Positions 17,101-26,123 of a stretch of 64,000 bases of DNA are shown here, in pieces. Positions within the stretch are counted from its first letter, which is position 1, and each line of letters starts with the position of its first letter. Source of the DNA: Akkermansia muciniphila (lineage in GTDB: Bacteria; Verrucomicrobiota; Verrucomicrobiia; Limisphaerales; BJHT01); assembly GCA_945861535.1 (NCBI GenBank), contig CAMAUZ010000016.1:43000-106999 (forward strand), given 5' to 3'. Under the pieces are notes generated by a model, which was not told the DNA's origin, ran no database searches, and saw only the letters and a program-made list of their open reading frames with translations. Position numbers and translations under genes: made by a program.

Positions 17101-19367
17101 CCCGAGCGGGCGTGACACGCCTCCAACAAGTCATGACTGAGCACCGTATTCTCCGGGAAGCGCCCGGCGATGGCGCGCTGGAAGGCATCCACGTCGTAGA
17201 TTCCCTTTCCGATAAAAGAACCTTCCCGGAAAATATCCTGATACACATCCGAGACTTCCCGGGTGTAAGGATCGATGCCCGCGTCCCCGGCAAATAGCCG
17301 GACAAACCAGGAGCGCCGGGCGCTTGGCAGGCTCACTCCCACACGCGGTTGCAGAATACTGTACCCCTCGGTGACAATGCCGCGCGCGGCATGAAACTCC
17401 GGATGGTTCAACCGATGCGCCATCGTGCCGACCAGTCGCCGGGCCGCATCGCGCGGCAACTGCGTATCAGTATCAAGGGTGATGACATACTTGATCGCCG
17501 GCAAAATAGCCGTCTCTCCCACCGTTTCAGAAAAGCACTCCCGCGCGCCGCCGCGCAACCGGGCGTTGAACTCCATGAGCTTGCCCCGCTTGCGCTCGTA
17601 ACCCATCCACAGACCTTCACTGGCATTCCAGCGCCGCGGACGATGGAACAAGAAGAAACGGTCCTGCCCGACGGCGGGATATTTGCGGTTAAGCATTTCC
17701 ACCCCCGCCCGCACCCGTTGCACCAGCACCCGATCTCCGGGCAGAGACTCCTCGGATGCGTCCCGAAAATCGGTCAGCAAGGCAAAGTGCAGATGGTCGT
17801 CGCGATTGGCGAGCTGATGAATCTCCAAGCTTCCAATCAGCCGGTCTATCCCCTCCAGACTGTTGAGCAGGGTGGGCACCACCACCATCGTGCGGCAATC
17901 CGGCGCGATGCCGGTGGCGAAGTCCATGCGCGGCAGCGGCCGGGGTTTCACCAACAGCGTGGCCAGCCAATTCATCAGCGCCACGGCCAGTTGGCTGGCG
18001 CACAGCAGACAAACCAGCGCAAAGAGCCAGAGTCTCCCTCCCTGCACTCCCTGCGTGAGCGCCTGCTGCACCAACCCCAAGGTGGTGAGCAACGTGATCG
18101 CCCCGATCCCGCCCGCATAGAACGTCAGCGGATAGCGATGGATGCTTCGCTCGAGCACCGTCCCGACCGGCCACCGCACCTTCACCTGACGGCCCAGTTC
18201 CGACCGGCCCTTGTCGATCAGATAGTAGCCCACATGCGCGGTCCGATCTCCGCGTCCTTTCTGCCGGGCACTGTCGGCGGCCAGTTGGATGGCGCGCCGG
18301 GCGACTTCCGCTTCCGCAACGGAACCGTGCCGGGCAAAAAACTCGACGCCATGCCGGTAGCGATCCCGGGTGGCAAAATCCATCGCGGGGTAAACTCCTG
18401 CGGGATCGGCGCGCAGCGTCTCCTCGACCAGGCTCAGAGTCTCGACAAACTCCTTCCAATCCATCGCACTCAAAAACCGGAGACTACCGATGCTATGACT
18501 GACCGACACTTGGTCGGCGGCCTGATTCTGGCTCTCCCGCTGGACCAGTTGCTCGATGGACAGGCCCTGCTCCACCAGCCGCTGTTCGAGCCAGCTCCGC
18601 GCCAAATGCAGAACCGGACTTTGCCGGGACAGACGCTGGCAAAACTCCGCCACAAACGAACTGGACAAGGGCAGGCCGACCTTGGCCATGTCCGCCACGA
18701 CAATCACCAGCCGGGAGGGATTCTTCGCCGCCATTTCCTGCAGCCGATCCACCCACAAGTCCGCGAGATCACGATCCGCGCGGGCAATAACCAGCCGCAA
18801 AGTGATGCGCTGGAGATTCTCGATCAACCCCAGGCGCACCATGATGGGAATCGCCCATAGCTCGCCGAGTTTCAAGGAGACACCCGTCTGATAGGCGGCG
18901 ACAAAGGCGGTGAGCGGTCCGGCATCAATCTGGGCATCTACATGCGAGATCAATTCGAGCACAATGTCGTAAACCCGGGGCAGGCCGGCGGAGGCGCCGT
19001 TCAAAAGGCGCGGCAACTCGCGACTATAACCCCGGGGCAAATGACGCCGGGCCAAGTGGATTTGCTCCTCGATCAGGTAGAAGTTATCCAGCAGCCATTC
19101 GGCCGCGGGAGTCACCCGCCGCCCCCGGCTAACGGCGAGAGTCGCCCGGTTGAAACTGCGCAGTATCTCCTCGTTATGCTCCAGCCGGGCCAGCAGCCGG
19201 TTGGAACCCTTTCGCGTCACGATCTGGTGCTGGGCAGCGAGGCCTTTGGCGTGGCGCGCCAATTGTTCGACACTAAACTCCGCCCGCAGCGGCGACTCCC
19301 CGGCACCCGGGTCGGAACGACCCTGTCCGGGCAACCAGCTTTGCAGGTGGAAAGGTACTGATTGCAT
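14076..19367 (-). pseudogene. ndvB: Cyclic beta-1,2-glucan synthase (NdvB/Cgs-like), C-terminally truncated
   Basis: This 1763-residue frame holds the N-terminal two thirds of a family that normally has about 2,800 residues. In order there are: an N-terminal helical region; membrane helices around residues 410-470; a GT84 transferase domain with TLDTDTQLP and HRWIRGDWQ; more membrane helices (about 800-980); and a glycoamylase-like domain with PWGISESGYH and MAHHQGMSLLALVNVL. Homology then stops shortly after ELHTEISVSPEDDV at residue 1733, followed by 30 unrelated residues read out of frame from a DUF1573 gene. The GH94-like phosphorylase domain that sets ring size is absent. Such glucans protect against low osmolarity. 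The upstream stress motif supports that context. Whether the stump is active is unknown. Confidence 0.85.
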
Positions 19368-19576
19368 TCTTTTCGTAGTTCCCGTCGCGATTCCCGAGAC
19401 GGACCGGCCAGCCGCATGGTTTCCGCTGACGCACCCGCATCCCCGTGCGCCCGCCTCTCGTCACGGCAAAAGGGGGCCTCGATCCAGCGGACGCACGGAG
19501 AAACCTAACCAAGCGCTCATAAGGGCCGGCCACCGACTATTTTCCAAGACGGTGCGCCGGAGTTCACTCGAATGCT

Positions 19577-19590
19577 ATGGGGTGTTACCC
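19577..19590 (-). promoter_or_regulatory. GGGTNNNACCCCAT motif facing the glucan synthase gene
   Basis: On the minus strand it reads GGGTAACACCCCAT followed by AGC, 209 bases before the ATG at 19367. It forms a divergent pair with the copy at 19868-19881; the two motifs are outward-facing. Confidence 0.6.
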
Positions 19591-19867
19591 CCGCCGCAGT
19601 CGGCTCCTTACTGTAGGCGCAAAGTTGCCCCGCCCGCGGTCCGTTCGGCATTCCTGCCACTCAGAGCGGGTTGCAAAATTCGCACGCCCCGCCGCATGAG
19701 GGCACGCGGCCGACAGGAGCGGGCCCCAAGGCCCGCCGCCTGCAGGCCAGGGGCCTCACCGGGCGGGTTGCAAAACCGGCTCACCAAACAGCGGACAACC
19801 CGAATCACCCACTTTCGAATCATCCCGCTGAGTATCAAATCCACCCGGCAGCCCGGCAACCCGAGTC

Positions 19868-19881
19868 GGGTAACACCCCAT
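19868..19881 (+). promoter_or_regulatory. GGGTNNNACCCCAT motif upstream of the lipoprotein operon
   Basis: It reads GGGTAACACCCCAT followed by AG, 49 bases before the ATG at 19931. It is the closest of the four copies to its start codon. Confidence 0.6.
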
Positions 19882-19930
19882 AGTGAGCGGATACCACGCG
19901 GAGTAGTCTGAGGCTGCTGGAAAGTCCAGA

Positions 19931-20407
19931 ATGCCCGTGAACCTAAAGCTACCTATCACCGTGAAACCCATCGCGCTACCTATTGTCCTTCTCTCCCTTG
20001 CTGCGTTCGGAGTCGGATGCGACCGGGAACCCTCCACATCGCGGCAGCTTGACAAGGCAAAGACCGAGACCATGCAGGCGACGAGAGATATGAAGGATTA
20101 CACCTTCGCTCAAAAAGCGGAGTTCAAGGAGAAGATGAAGGAAGAGTTGGACGCCATCCACAATGAAGTGGATCAGCTCGCCGCCCGCATCGAGAGTTCC
20201 AGCGAGACAGCCCGTGCCGAGGCGCGGCCGAAGCTGAAGGCCCTGCGCGAGCAGGCCGCCCGGTTGGACCGGCAATTGGAGGAAGTCAGAGACGCCACGG
20301 AATCGACCTGGGATACGTTCAAGCGGGACACCCGCGAGGCCCGCGACGGATTGAAAACGGCTTTCCGGGATTCACGCCAGTGGTTGAGCGAAAAGATCGC
20401 TCCGTAA
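19931..20407 (+). CDS. Coiled-coil lipoprotein
   Basis: The 158-residue protein has a hydrophobic N-terminal segment ending in a lipobox-like LAAFGVGC, so it is probably lipidated on Cys30. The rest is highly charged and alpha-helical with heptad-like spacing (DQLAARIESSSETARAEARPK), indicating a coiled coil, and resembles YtxH/apolipoprotein-like stress proteins. No enzyme motif is present. It is the first gene after the stress motif and is followed after 17 bases by another lipoprotein gene. The inferred role is structural stabilisation of the envelope. Confidence 0.8.
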   Translation: MPVNLKLPITVKPIALPIVLLSLAAFGVGCDREPSTSRQLDKAKTETMQATRDMKDYTFAQKAEFKEKMKEELDAIHNEVDQLAARIESSSETARAEARPKLKALREQAARLDRQLEEVRDATESTWDTFKRDTREARDGLKTAFRDSRQWLSEKIAP

Positions 20408-20424
20408 GGGAACACACAGCAGTT

Positions 20425-20877
20425 ATGCAAACTGACAACCGCAACTTAATACTACGGATGGTAGCACTACCGGTGCTCCTGGGAGCACTGGCTGGGTGTG
20501 TTGGCTATGTGGACGGTCCGCCGCGCAGCGCGGTATATGTGCCCCCGCCCCCAGTGATCGTGCCGGCACCCGTCATGGTGCAGGAAGAGTACGTCTATTA
20601 TCCCAGTCAACAGGTCTATTACAGCAGCCGCAGCCGCCAGTATATCTATCAGGACGGCCGCTCCTGGGTTTCCCGGCCGGCACCGGCGCACGTCTCCGTC
20701 GAGATGCTTTATCGCTCGCCGTCGGTGAGAGTTCCCCTTCAAGGCGCGCCATCGCATCACCACGCGACGATTGTGCAGCAATATCCCAGGCATTGGACGC
20801 CGTCCGGTGGCCATCAGGGCGGACACCATGACCGGCGTGACGACGGCCGCAATAATGGCAAGCGGGGACGCGACTAG
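20425..20877 (+). CDS. Small Tyr/Pro/His-rich lipoprotein
   Basis: The 150-residue protein has a signal peptide with lipobox LLGALAGC (Cys about residue 24). A Pro/Val-rich segment, a Tyr/Ser-rich stretch (EEYVYYPSQQVYYSSRSRQY) and a His/Gly/Arg/Asp-rich low-complexity tail follow. I do not recognise a catalytic family. Composition suggests a surface-exposed or cell-wall-interacting lipoprotein. The ATG at 20425 is chosen because it gives a standard lipoprotein signal; a longer frame overlaps the previous gene. Confidence 0.72.
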   Translation: MQTDNRNLILRMVALPVLLGALAGCVGYVDGPPRSAVYVPPPPVIVPAPVMVQEEYVYYPSQQVYYSSRSRQYIYQDGRSWVSRPAPAHVSVEMLYRSPSVRVPLQGAPSHHHATIVQQYPRHWTPSGGHQGGHHDRRDDGRNNGKRGRD

Positions 20878-20944
20878 TTTGTAGTAAACCGTCCCTGTTT
20901 AATCAGGCAATCAGCCAGTGCGCAGACAACCGAAGAAAAATTCA

Positions 20945-22195
20945 ATGAAGCAAACCAGACGGACATTGTGGCACCTGGGAGTCCTGTTGTACGGTGGGCT
21001 GTTAGCCAGCACCACGTACGGACAACCGTCGGTCTCAGTTGGGGTGCGGGTGGCCCCGCTCGCACTGGTGCTCCCGACCGTGGAGATTCACACGGTCAGT
21101 GATTTCTACGAACCCCTGACCACCCACGGACGGTGGGAGGTGGTCGGCAGGCATGGGCGCGTTTGGATTCCCGGGGGAGTGGAAACGGACTGGCGTCCCT
21201 ATTCCGACGGTTACTGGCAGCACACTGATGCCGGCTGGTATTGGGCCAGCAGTGAGCCGTGGGCCTGGGCGACCTATCATTATGGGCGCTGGGATGTGAG
21301 TCCGCAGTTTGGCTGGTTCTGGGTGCCGCAGACGCAATGGTCGCCCGCCTGGGTTTCCTGGCACAGCGGCGGGGGCTACATCGGCTGGGCGCCGTTGTAT
21401 CCGGCCGCGACCTTTGCCCGGGGCGGATCCATGGAGATTGACATGCGTGTGATCTCACCGCGGGCGTTTGTCTTCGTCCAAGAGCGGCAATTTCTGCAAC
21501 CGGTCCGCCGCTCCACCGTAGTGATCCATAACCCCACCATCATCAACCAGACGGTCAACATCACCAACGCCAGGATCGTCAACCACACCGTGTTCAACGG
21601 CGGCCCAAGCACCCCGGTCATTGAACGAGTCAGTGGACAGAAGCTTCAGGCGGTTCCGGCTCGCGAACTACGGCACAAAGAAGAGACCGCAGTCGTTGCC
21701 CGGCAGCGCACCCCCGCTGCGGCCGGTGGGAAGATGGTTTCCGCCCCAGTCCACAGCGAGACCGGCGCTGGCGGAAAGAATCCTCCCGTCACGCCCGCGA
21801 CACCGCAGGTTCATAAGCCCGCCCCACCCACGCGCGGCACGGTGACGCCGGTCGCGCCACTGATCCCCGCGGCGCCCGCGACACCCTTGATCCGCAAGCC
21901 CGTCGCGCCCCCGCATAATCCCGGCCCTCCGATTCCGAAGCAGCCCGAAGCGCCGGGTGAGCGTCCTAATCCGGCACCCATCGCGCCGCCACACAAGCCC
22001 AAGCTTAAGCCCGATAATACTCGTCCCCCGACGATAAAAGAACCGACTCAGCCGAGAATCGAGAAAACGGAGAAATCCGCTCCGACGGCGGAGCGGAAAA
22101 GTCCGGCAGGGACACCGGAGAAACCCAGTGAGAAGGAAAAGGGCGGACCGAAACCGGGGGAGAAAGACCATGAGAAGAAACCCAAGGAGAAGTGA
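20945..22195 (+). CDS. DUF6600-like W/Y-rich secreted protein
   Basis: The 416-residue protein has a signal peptide (residues 1-27). A Trp/Tyr-rich domain (about 50-170) follows with the repeated pattern of DUF6600 proteins: YEPLTTHGRWEVVGRHGRVW, WRPYSDGYWQHTDAGWYW, WGWATYHYGRW-like and GWFWVP. Then come a linker and a long Pro/Lys/Glu-rich disordered tail ending in a basic EKD/KPKEK run. The family is annotated from domain composition only and has no established function; surface exposure is likely. It is third in the lipoprotein operon, 67 bases after the previous gene. A shorter start (ATG 20945) is preferred over one nine codons upstream. Confidence 0.82.
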   Translation: MKQTRRTLWHLGVLLYGGLLASTTYGQPSVSVGVRVAPLALVLPTVEIHTVSDFYEPLTTHGRWEVVGRHGRVWIPGGVETDWRPYSDGYWQHTDAGWYWASSEPWAWATYHYGRWDVSPQFGWFWVPQTQWSPAWVSWHSGGGYIGWAPLYPAATFARGGSMEIDMRVISPRAFVFVQERQFLQPVRRSTVVIHNPTIINQTVNITNARIVNHTVFNGGPSTPVIERVSGQKLQAVPARELRHKEETAVVARQRTPAAAGGKMVSAPVHSETGAGGKNPPVTPATPQVHKPAPPTRGTVTPVAPLIPAAPATPLIRKPVAPPHNPGPPIPKQPEAPGERPNPAPIAPPHKPKLKPDNTRPPTIKEPTQPRIEKTEKSAPTAERKSPAGTPEKPSEKEKGGPKPGEKDHEKKPKEK

Positions 22196-22278
22196 CCACG
22201 GATAAATTACCGGGACAGATTCGCTCCCCTCGAAGACTGATAGATGAATGGGAGGCTGCGGCCGCGGGTGCGAATCGC

Positions 22279-22305
22279 AGACCACGAGGCCGGAAGCCTC
22301 GCGGT
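22279..22305. repeat. Palindrome in the gap before the first AI-2E-type gene
   Basis: An almost perfect inverted repeat (ACCACGAGGCC / GGCCTCGCGGT-like arms around CGGAAG) lies in the 228-base gap 22196-22423, which otherwise shows no gene. Confidence 0.5.
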
Positions 22306-22423
22306 CTGTTCCGTCGAGCCGAACCATTGCAGATCGGCTCGCGGCACCGGTCTGAGAAATCACCGACGACAAGCGGTCCCTCCAGTCAGTCGCGCCCGAT
22401 CCCAAAGCGACTCAATCACCGGC

Positions 22424-23347
22424 ATGAAACAGCCAATACCCCAGTCAGCAGGGGTCGAGACTTCAGACTCTGCGGGTGGAACATCCGCGTTTTGGGCAGG
22501 GGACGAGAGCACGACCGAGCTACCGTCTGCGTCGGTGAGCATTCCGGTTGCGACCAGCGAGCGCCCCGGACAAATCGCCCCGCTGATGCTGGGCGCGATC
22601 GGCTTCCTCTACTTCGCCCAACCGGTGATTCTGCCCATCTTGTTGGCGGGTGTCGCGGGCATTGCCGTAAAGCCACTCATCCGGTGGGCGTTTTGGTGCC
22701 GCCTTCCGGCCCCGGTCTCGGCGGCGATCGTGCTGTGCGTTCTCGTATCCGCCTTGGGAGTTGCCTGCTTTCAAATGGGCCGCCCGGCCGTGACGTGGCT
22801 CAATGAAGCGCCCCAACACATGACCGAGTTGCGACACCGGGTGCAGAAGCTGTTCCCCCGCCTGGCCCGCTTCAGCAAGGCGGCTGCGGTGGTCAACAAC
22901 TTCGGCGCGACCGAGGACGAGCAGAAGCAGTCTCCGACCGTAACCCTCAAAACCAGCCGTGTTCCCAGCTCGTTCAATAACTGGACCGGAACTTCCCTCG
23001 CGGGCGGGATCGAGCCGCTGGTCTTGCTCTATCTGTTGCGCGCCTCCGGGGATTTGTTCCTGCAAAGGCAGATGCGGGTAATGCCCACCCTGCAAGACAA
23101 GCTCAGCGCCGTGGCCATCGGTCGTGAAATTCAGGAGTATATTTCCAAGTGCCTGTTCTCGGTATCACGGATCAGCCTGGGAGTGGGTGTGGTCGTATGT
23201 GTGGGTCTCTATTTCCTGGGCGTCCCCAACCCGGCCATGTGGGGCATTCCAGGCGTCATACTCTCCGTGCCAATCCTGGTTTCCATAAAAGCGTTCGCCG
23301 ACCGCGTGCCGGACATGGCTCCGGTGAGCGAGCTGCTCTCGCGTTGA
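22424..23347 (+). CDS. AI-2E family transporter with an internal deletion
   Basis: The 307-residue protein has the N-terminal helices (about 53-115), the soluble middle segment and the central helix pair of AI-2E/YdiK-type membrane transporters. However, LYFLGVPNPAMWG (ends at residue 274) is followed directly by IPGVILSVPILVSIKAF, which normally lies about 90 residues further on. The missing part is the most conserved core of the family. The frame is kept across the junction at about 23243. It is probably non-functional or altered. The intact paralogue starts ten bases after its stop, so the two are likely cotranscribed. Confidence 0.78.
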   Translation: MKQPIPQSAGVETSDSAGGTSAFWAGDESTTELPSASVSIPVATSERPGQIAPLMLGAIGFLYFAQPVILPILLAGVAGIAVKPLIRWAFWCRLPAPVSAAIVLCVLVSALGVACFQMGRPAVTWLNEAPQHMTELRHRVQKLFPRLARFSKAAAVVNNFGATEDEQKQSPTVTLKTSRVPSSFNNWTGTSLAGGIEPLVLLYLLRASGDLFLQRQMRVMPTLQDKLSAVAIGREIQEYISKCLFSVSRISLGVGVVVCVGLYFLGVPNPAMWGIPGVILSVPILVSIKAFADRVPDMAPVSELLSR

Positions 23348-23357
23348 GACTACGATC

Positions 23358-24503
23358 ATGACCTCGCACAAAAACGAACCAAGCCAGGCCGGAAAGCCCG
23401 CCGGGAACGATTGGGAATCCCGGAGCCATATCCAGTCACTGCTTCTGCTCACGCTCACCGCCGCCGGGTTCTATCTCTGTTTCCGGCTGCTGCTGCCTTT
23501 TCTGCCGGCGCTGGCCTGGGCTTTGGCGCTGGCTGTCCTGTTCACTCCCCTGCACCGATGGTTGGAGACCAAACTGCGCCACCCCGGCCCGGCGGCCGGT
23601 GTCTCCGTCTTGGTGGTGATTTTGATCGTGGCCGTGCCCGCAACTTTCGTTGGGCAACGCCTCGTCATCGAAACCGTGCGGGGTGCCGAGCATCTCACGG
23701 CGAAAGTAGAGTCCGGTGCCTGGCGGCGCGCGCTTGAGGCGCAGCCGCGCCTGGCTCCGGTAGCTGATTGGATCGAACGGAAGATTGATCTGCCGGGACT
23801 GGCCAAAGATCTCGCCGCGTGGGTGACCACGACCGCCGGGGCCTTGGTCAAGACCTCCGTCGTCACCGCCGTCGAGTTCTGCCTGGTTTTCTACGTTCTC
23901 TTCTACTTTCTTCGGGACCGCCGGACTTTGCTCCAATCGCTTCATTCCTTGGCCCCACTTAGCCCGGAGCAAATGGGCCGTCTGTTGGTCCGGGTCGGCG
24001 ATACCATCTTTGCCACGGTGTACGGAACGCTTGCGGTCGCGGGCGTGCAGGGACTGTTGGGCGGACTGATGTTTTGGTGGCTGGGCCTGCCGACGCCGCT
24101 GCTCTGGGGCGTCGTGATGGGCCTGCTGGCGGTGGTGCCGGTGCTCGGCGCTTTCATCGTGTGGATTCCCGCGGCCATCTTTCTGGCCATCGAAGGAAGC
24201 TGGGGCAAAGCGCTCATCCTGACCGTGTGGGGCGGGGTCGTTATCGCCGGGATCGACAACATGCTCTACCCGATGCTGGTGGGGAACCGGCTCAAGATGC
24301 ACACCGTCCTGGCGTTCATTTCCCTCGTCGGAGGATTGATTGTCTTCGGCGCTTCCGGCCTCATCCTTGGTCCCGTGGTCCTTGCGATCACCACGGTGCT
24401 GGTGGAAGTCTGGCGGCCCCACGGCGGGAGTCCACCGTCGGCGGAGACTCATGCCACCACACGGCCGGTGCCGGCAAAAAGCGGAGCCGGGAGGCCAACC
24501 TAA
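23358..24503 (+). CDS. AI-2E family transporter (full-length)
   Basis: The 381-residue integral membrane protein has about eight helices. Conserved segments are FYVLFYFLRDRR, GVQGLLGGLMFWWLGLPTPLLWGVVMGLLAVVPVLGAF and DNMLYPMLVGNRLKMHTVLAFISLVGGLIVFGASGLILGP. Members export AI-2, or act as Na+(Li+)/H+ antiporters or small-molecule exporters; the substrate cannot be predicted. The intact core shows what the shorter upstream paralogue lacks. The C-terminus is a short Pro-rich cytoplasmic tail. Confidence 0.88.
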   Translation: MTSHKNEPSQAGKPAGNDWESRSHIQSLLLLTLTAAGFYLCFRLLLPFLPALAWALALAVLFTPLHRWLETKLRHPGPAAGVSVLVVILIVAVPATFVGQRLVIETVRGAEHLTAKVESGAWRRALEAQPRLAPVADWIERKIDLPGLAKDLAAWVTTTAGALVKTSVVTAVEFCLVFYVLFYFLRDRRTLLQSLHSLAPLSPEQMGRLLVRVGDTIFATVYGTLAVAGVQGLLGGLMFWWLGLPTPLLWGVVMGLLAVVPVLGAFIVWIPAAIFLAIEGSWGKALILTVWGGVVIAGIDNMLYPMLVGNRLKMHTVLAFISLVGGLIVFGASGLILGPVVLAITTVLVEVWRPHGGSPPSAETHATTRPVPAKSGAGRPT

Positions 24504-24861
24504 GTGGTCGGAAGCTCAAAGCTCAAAGGATAAAGCTCAAGGGAGGCAACAAGCTTCACGTCGCCAACGTTGCACGTCGGGTTATGGCTATGTCATACCG
24601 CGATTAATCTGACGTAAGGTTCCAACGAGGTGCTGTTGCATCTATGGTCGAGGTCCCGCCCCCTTCGTGGTTAGTGCGGTTGGCAGCTTGGTTCCACCCT
24701 GCCGTGGGGAGATAGCTTATCGGAGGCTCCCCCGCCTTTTCTCCGACCAACTCCAAATGTACCTCAGAGAGTAGGGTTAGACCCCATGGCTACGACCCCG
24801 TCCGTCACATAGGCTGGAGACGGTAACAATCAAAAACCGAACAATCGTTAGTAACAAAACT
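24504..24861. other. Intergenic region with half a CTCAA element and the BON promoter motif
   Basis: No gene was found. Positions 24511-24548 carry direct AAGCTCAAAG units, a single arm of the element found complete at 46735-46876 and 49402-49559. The region 24720-24861 probably holds the promoter of the BON gene. Confidence 0.5.
24774..24787 (+). promoter_or_regulatory. GGGTNNNACCCCAT motif upstream of the BON gene
   Basis: It reads GGGTTAGACCCCAT followed by GGCTAC, 74 bases before the ATG at 24862. It differs from the other copies only in the central spacer and shares the GGCTAC tail with the copy at 12551-12564. Confidence 0.6.
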
Positions 24862-25644
24862 ATGAAACTCAGAACCGCACACACCCTCGCGCTCGTCGCA
24901 GCCACCAGCGCCTTGTTAGTCACCAGCCCCGCGCTCCGCGGCTCCGAGACCGATGACCGGATCGAGTCTTCAGCCAAAAACTCCTATGTGTTCAAAACCT
25001 ATCTCAAGGACGATGCCATCCGCACGGAGTCGAAGAATGGGGCGGTGGTACTGACCGGAACCGTCGCCGAGGCGTCCCACAAGGCCTTGGCGGAAAACAC
25101 CGTGGCCGGCCTGCCCGGCGTGAAGAGCGTGGATAATCGGCTCACGGTCAAGGGGGAGTATCCCGCCGAACACTCGGACCTGTGGATCGCCCTCAAGGTC
25201 AAATCAGCGCTGCTATTCCACCGGGACGTGCGGGCCGGCAAGACGGACGTGAATGTGAAGGAAGGCGTCGTCACCTTGACCGGCGAAGCCTCGAGTCTGG
25301 CCCAATTGGAACTGACCACCGAATACGCCAAGGATGTCGAAGGCGTCAAAGAAGTCCGGAACGCCATGACTATCGCCAAGACTCCGGTCCGGCCGGTGGA
25401 AACGCTCGGCGAGAAGATTGATGACGCCTCGATCACGGCGCAGGTCAAGGCCTCCTTGCTGTCCCATCGTTCCACCAGCGCGCTGAAGACCAAGGTCCAG
25501 ACAACGGATGGCGTGGTAACCGTGAGCGGCGTGGCAAAAAACGCCGCGGAAAAGAGCCTGGTCACCAAGCTGGTCAGTGACATCGTCGGAGTGACCACGG
25601 TGATCAACAACATGACCGTCGCCGTGCCGGTGGCGGGCAACTAG
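24862..25644 (+). CDS. Periplasmic triple-BON-domain protein (OsmY-like)
   Basis: The 260-residue protein has a signal peptide (residues 1-27) and three BON domains at about 45-95, 105-170 and 185-255. Each has the family pattern of a strand-helix with a conserved Gly-Val ending: GAVVLTGTVAEASHKALAE, GVVTLTGEASSLAQLELTTE and GVVTVSGVAKNAAEKSLVTK. BON proteins bind phospholipid surfaces and protect the envelope in osmotic or stationary-phase stress (OsmY). The ATG at 24862 gives a clean signal peptide. It is followed by two tiny membrane-protein genes, probably cotranscribed. Confidence 0.92.
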   Translation: MKLRTAHTLALVAATSALLVTSPALRGSETDDRIESSAKNSYVFKTYLKDDAIRTESKNGAVVLTGTVAEASHKALAENTVAGLPGVKSVDNRLTVKGEYPAEHSDLWIALKVKSALLFHRDVRAGKTDVNVKEGVVTLTGEASSLAQLELTTEYAKDVEGVKEVRNAMTIAKTPVRPVETLGEKIDDASITAQVKASLLSHRSTSALKTKVQTTDGVVTVSGVAKNAAEKSLVTKLVSDIVGVTTVINNMTVAVPVAGN

Positions 25645-25716
25645 TTTAACCGGTCGCCGCAGGTTGGTGCGACGGCGCGCCAGCCTGCGGGGCCACAACC
25701 AACCGAAAGAGACCTT

Positions 25717-25869
25717 ATGTTATACACCATCGCGGTAATACTGATCGTGCTGTGGCTGCTGGGGCTGGTAACCAGCGCCACGATGGGCGGGTTTATTCAC
25801 ATCCTGCTCGTCATTGCAGTCGTCATGCTCCTCGTGAACCTCATCACAGGCCGGAAGCGGTCCGTTTGA
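25717..25869 (+). CDS. Small membrane protein of the Lmo0937 family (50 aa)
   Basis: This 50-residue protein has two hydrophobic helices separated by a short polar turn (MLYTIAVILIVLWLLGLVTS and then GGFIHILLVIAVVMLLVNLI), and a basic C-terminal tail. This matches the short Lmo0937-type membrane proteins common in stress islands. The preceding 70 bases contain GAAAGAGA as a plausible ribosome-binding site. The function is unknown. Confidence 0.85.
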   Translation: MLYTIAVILIVLWLLGLVTSATMGGFIHILLVIAVVMLLVNLITGRKRSV

Positions 25870-25907
25870 GGAGTCAGCAACCAATCCAAAGTATAGAAAT
25901 ACTTTCT

Positions 25908-26123
25908 ATGAACACAAAAACTATAGTCGCCGGTATTTTGGTGACGGTCGGGATCGTGGTGCTTGCTTACTCGGGCATCAGTTTCACGACTCCGGGCAAG
26001 CCGGTCGAGTTTCTCGGCCTGCGCATCGAGACCACTGACAATCACTTCATTCCGCCCGTCGCCGGCGCTTTGGCGCTGGTCGGTGGAATCGTGTTGCTGG
26101 TCATGAAGCCGCGGACGAGTTGA
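25908..26123 (+). CDS. Small two-helix membrane protein (DUF3185-like)
   Basis: The 71-residue protein has helices at residues 4-24 and 48-66 with a short loop containing SFTTPGKPVEFLGLRIET. The arrangement and loop resemble DUF3185 proteins, though the match is by eye. It starts 38 bases after the previous gene and completes the probable BON operon. Its function is unknown. Confidence 0.72.
   Translation: MNTKTIVAGILVTVGIVVLAYSGISFTTPGKPVEFLGLRIETTDNHFIPPVAGALALVGGIVLLVMKPRTS

Larger units (their letters stand above)
19368..19930. other. Divergent intergenic region between the glucan synthase and lipoprotein operons
   Basis: No gene was recognised in 563 bases. The stretch 19575-19883 is bounded by the two motif copies as inverted repeats. 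Between them are palindromes such as 19699-19733 (GGGCC...GGCCC type) and twice the phrase GCGGGTTGCAAAA (19666-19679 and 19764-19777). This looks like a shared regulatory region, although a small mobile element bounded by the inverted motif cannot be excluded. Confidence 0.5.
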
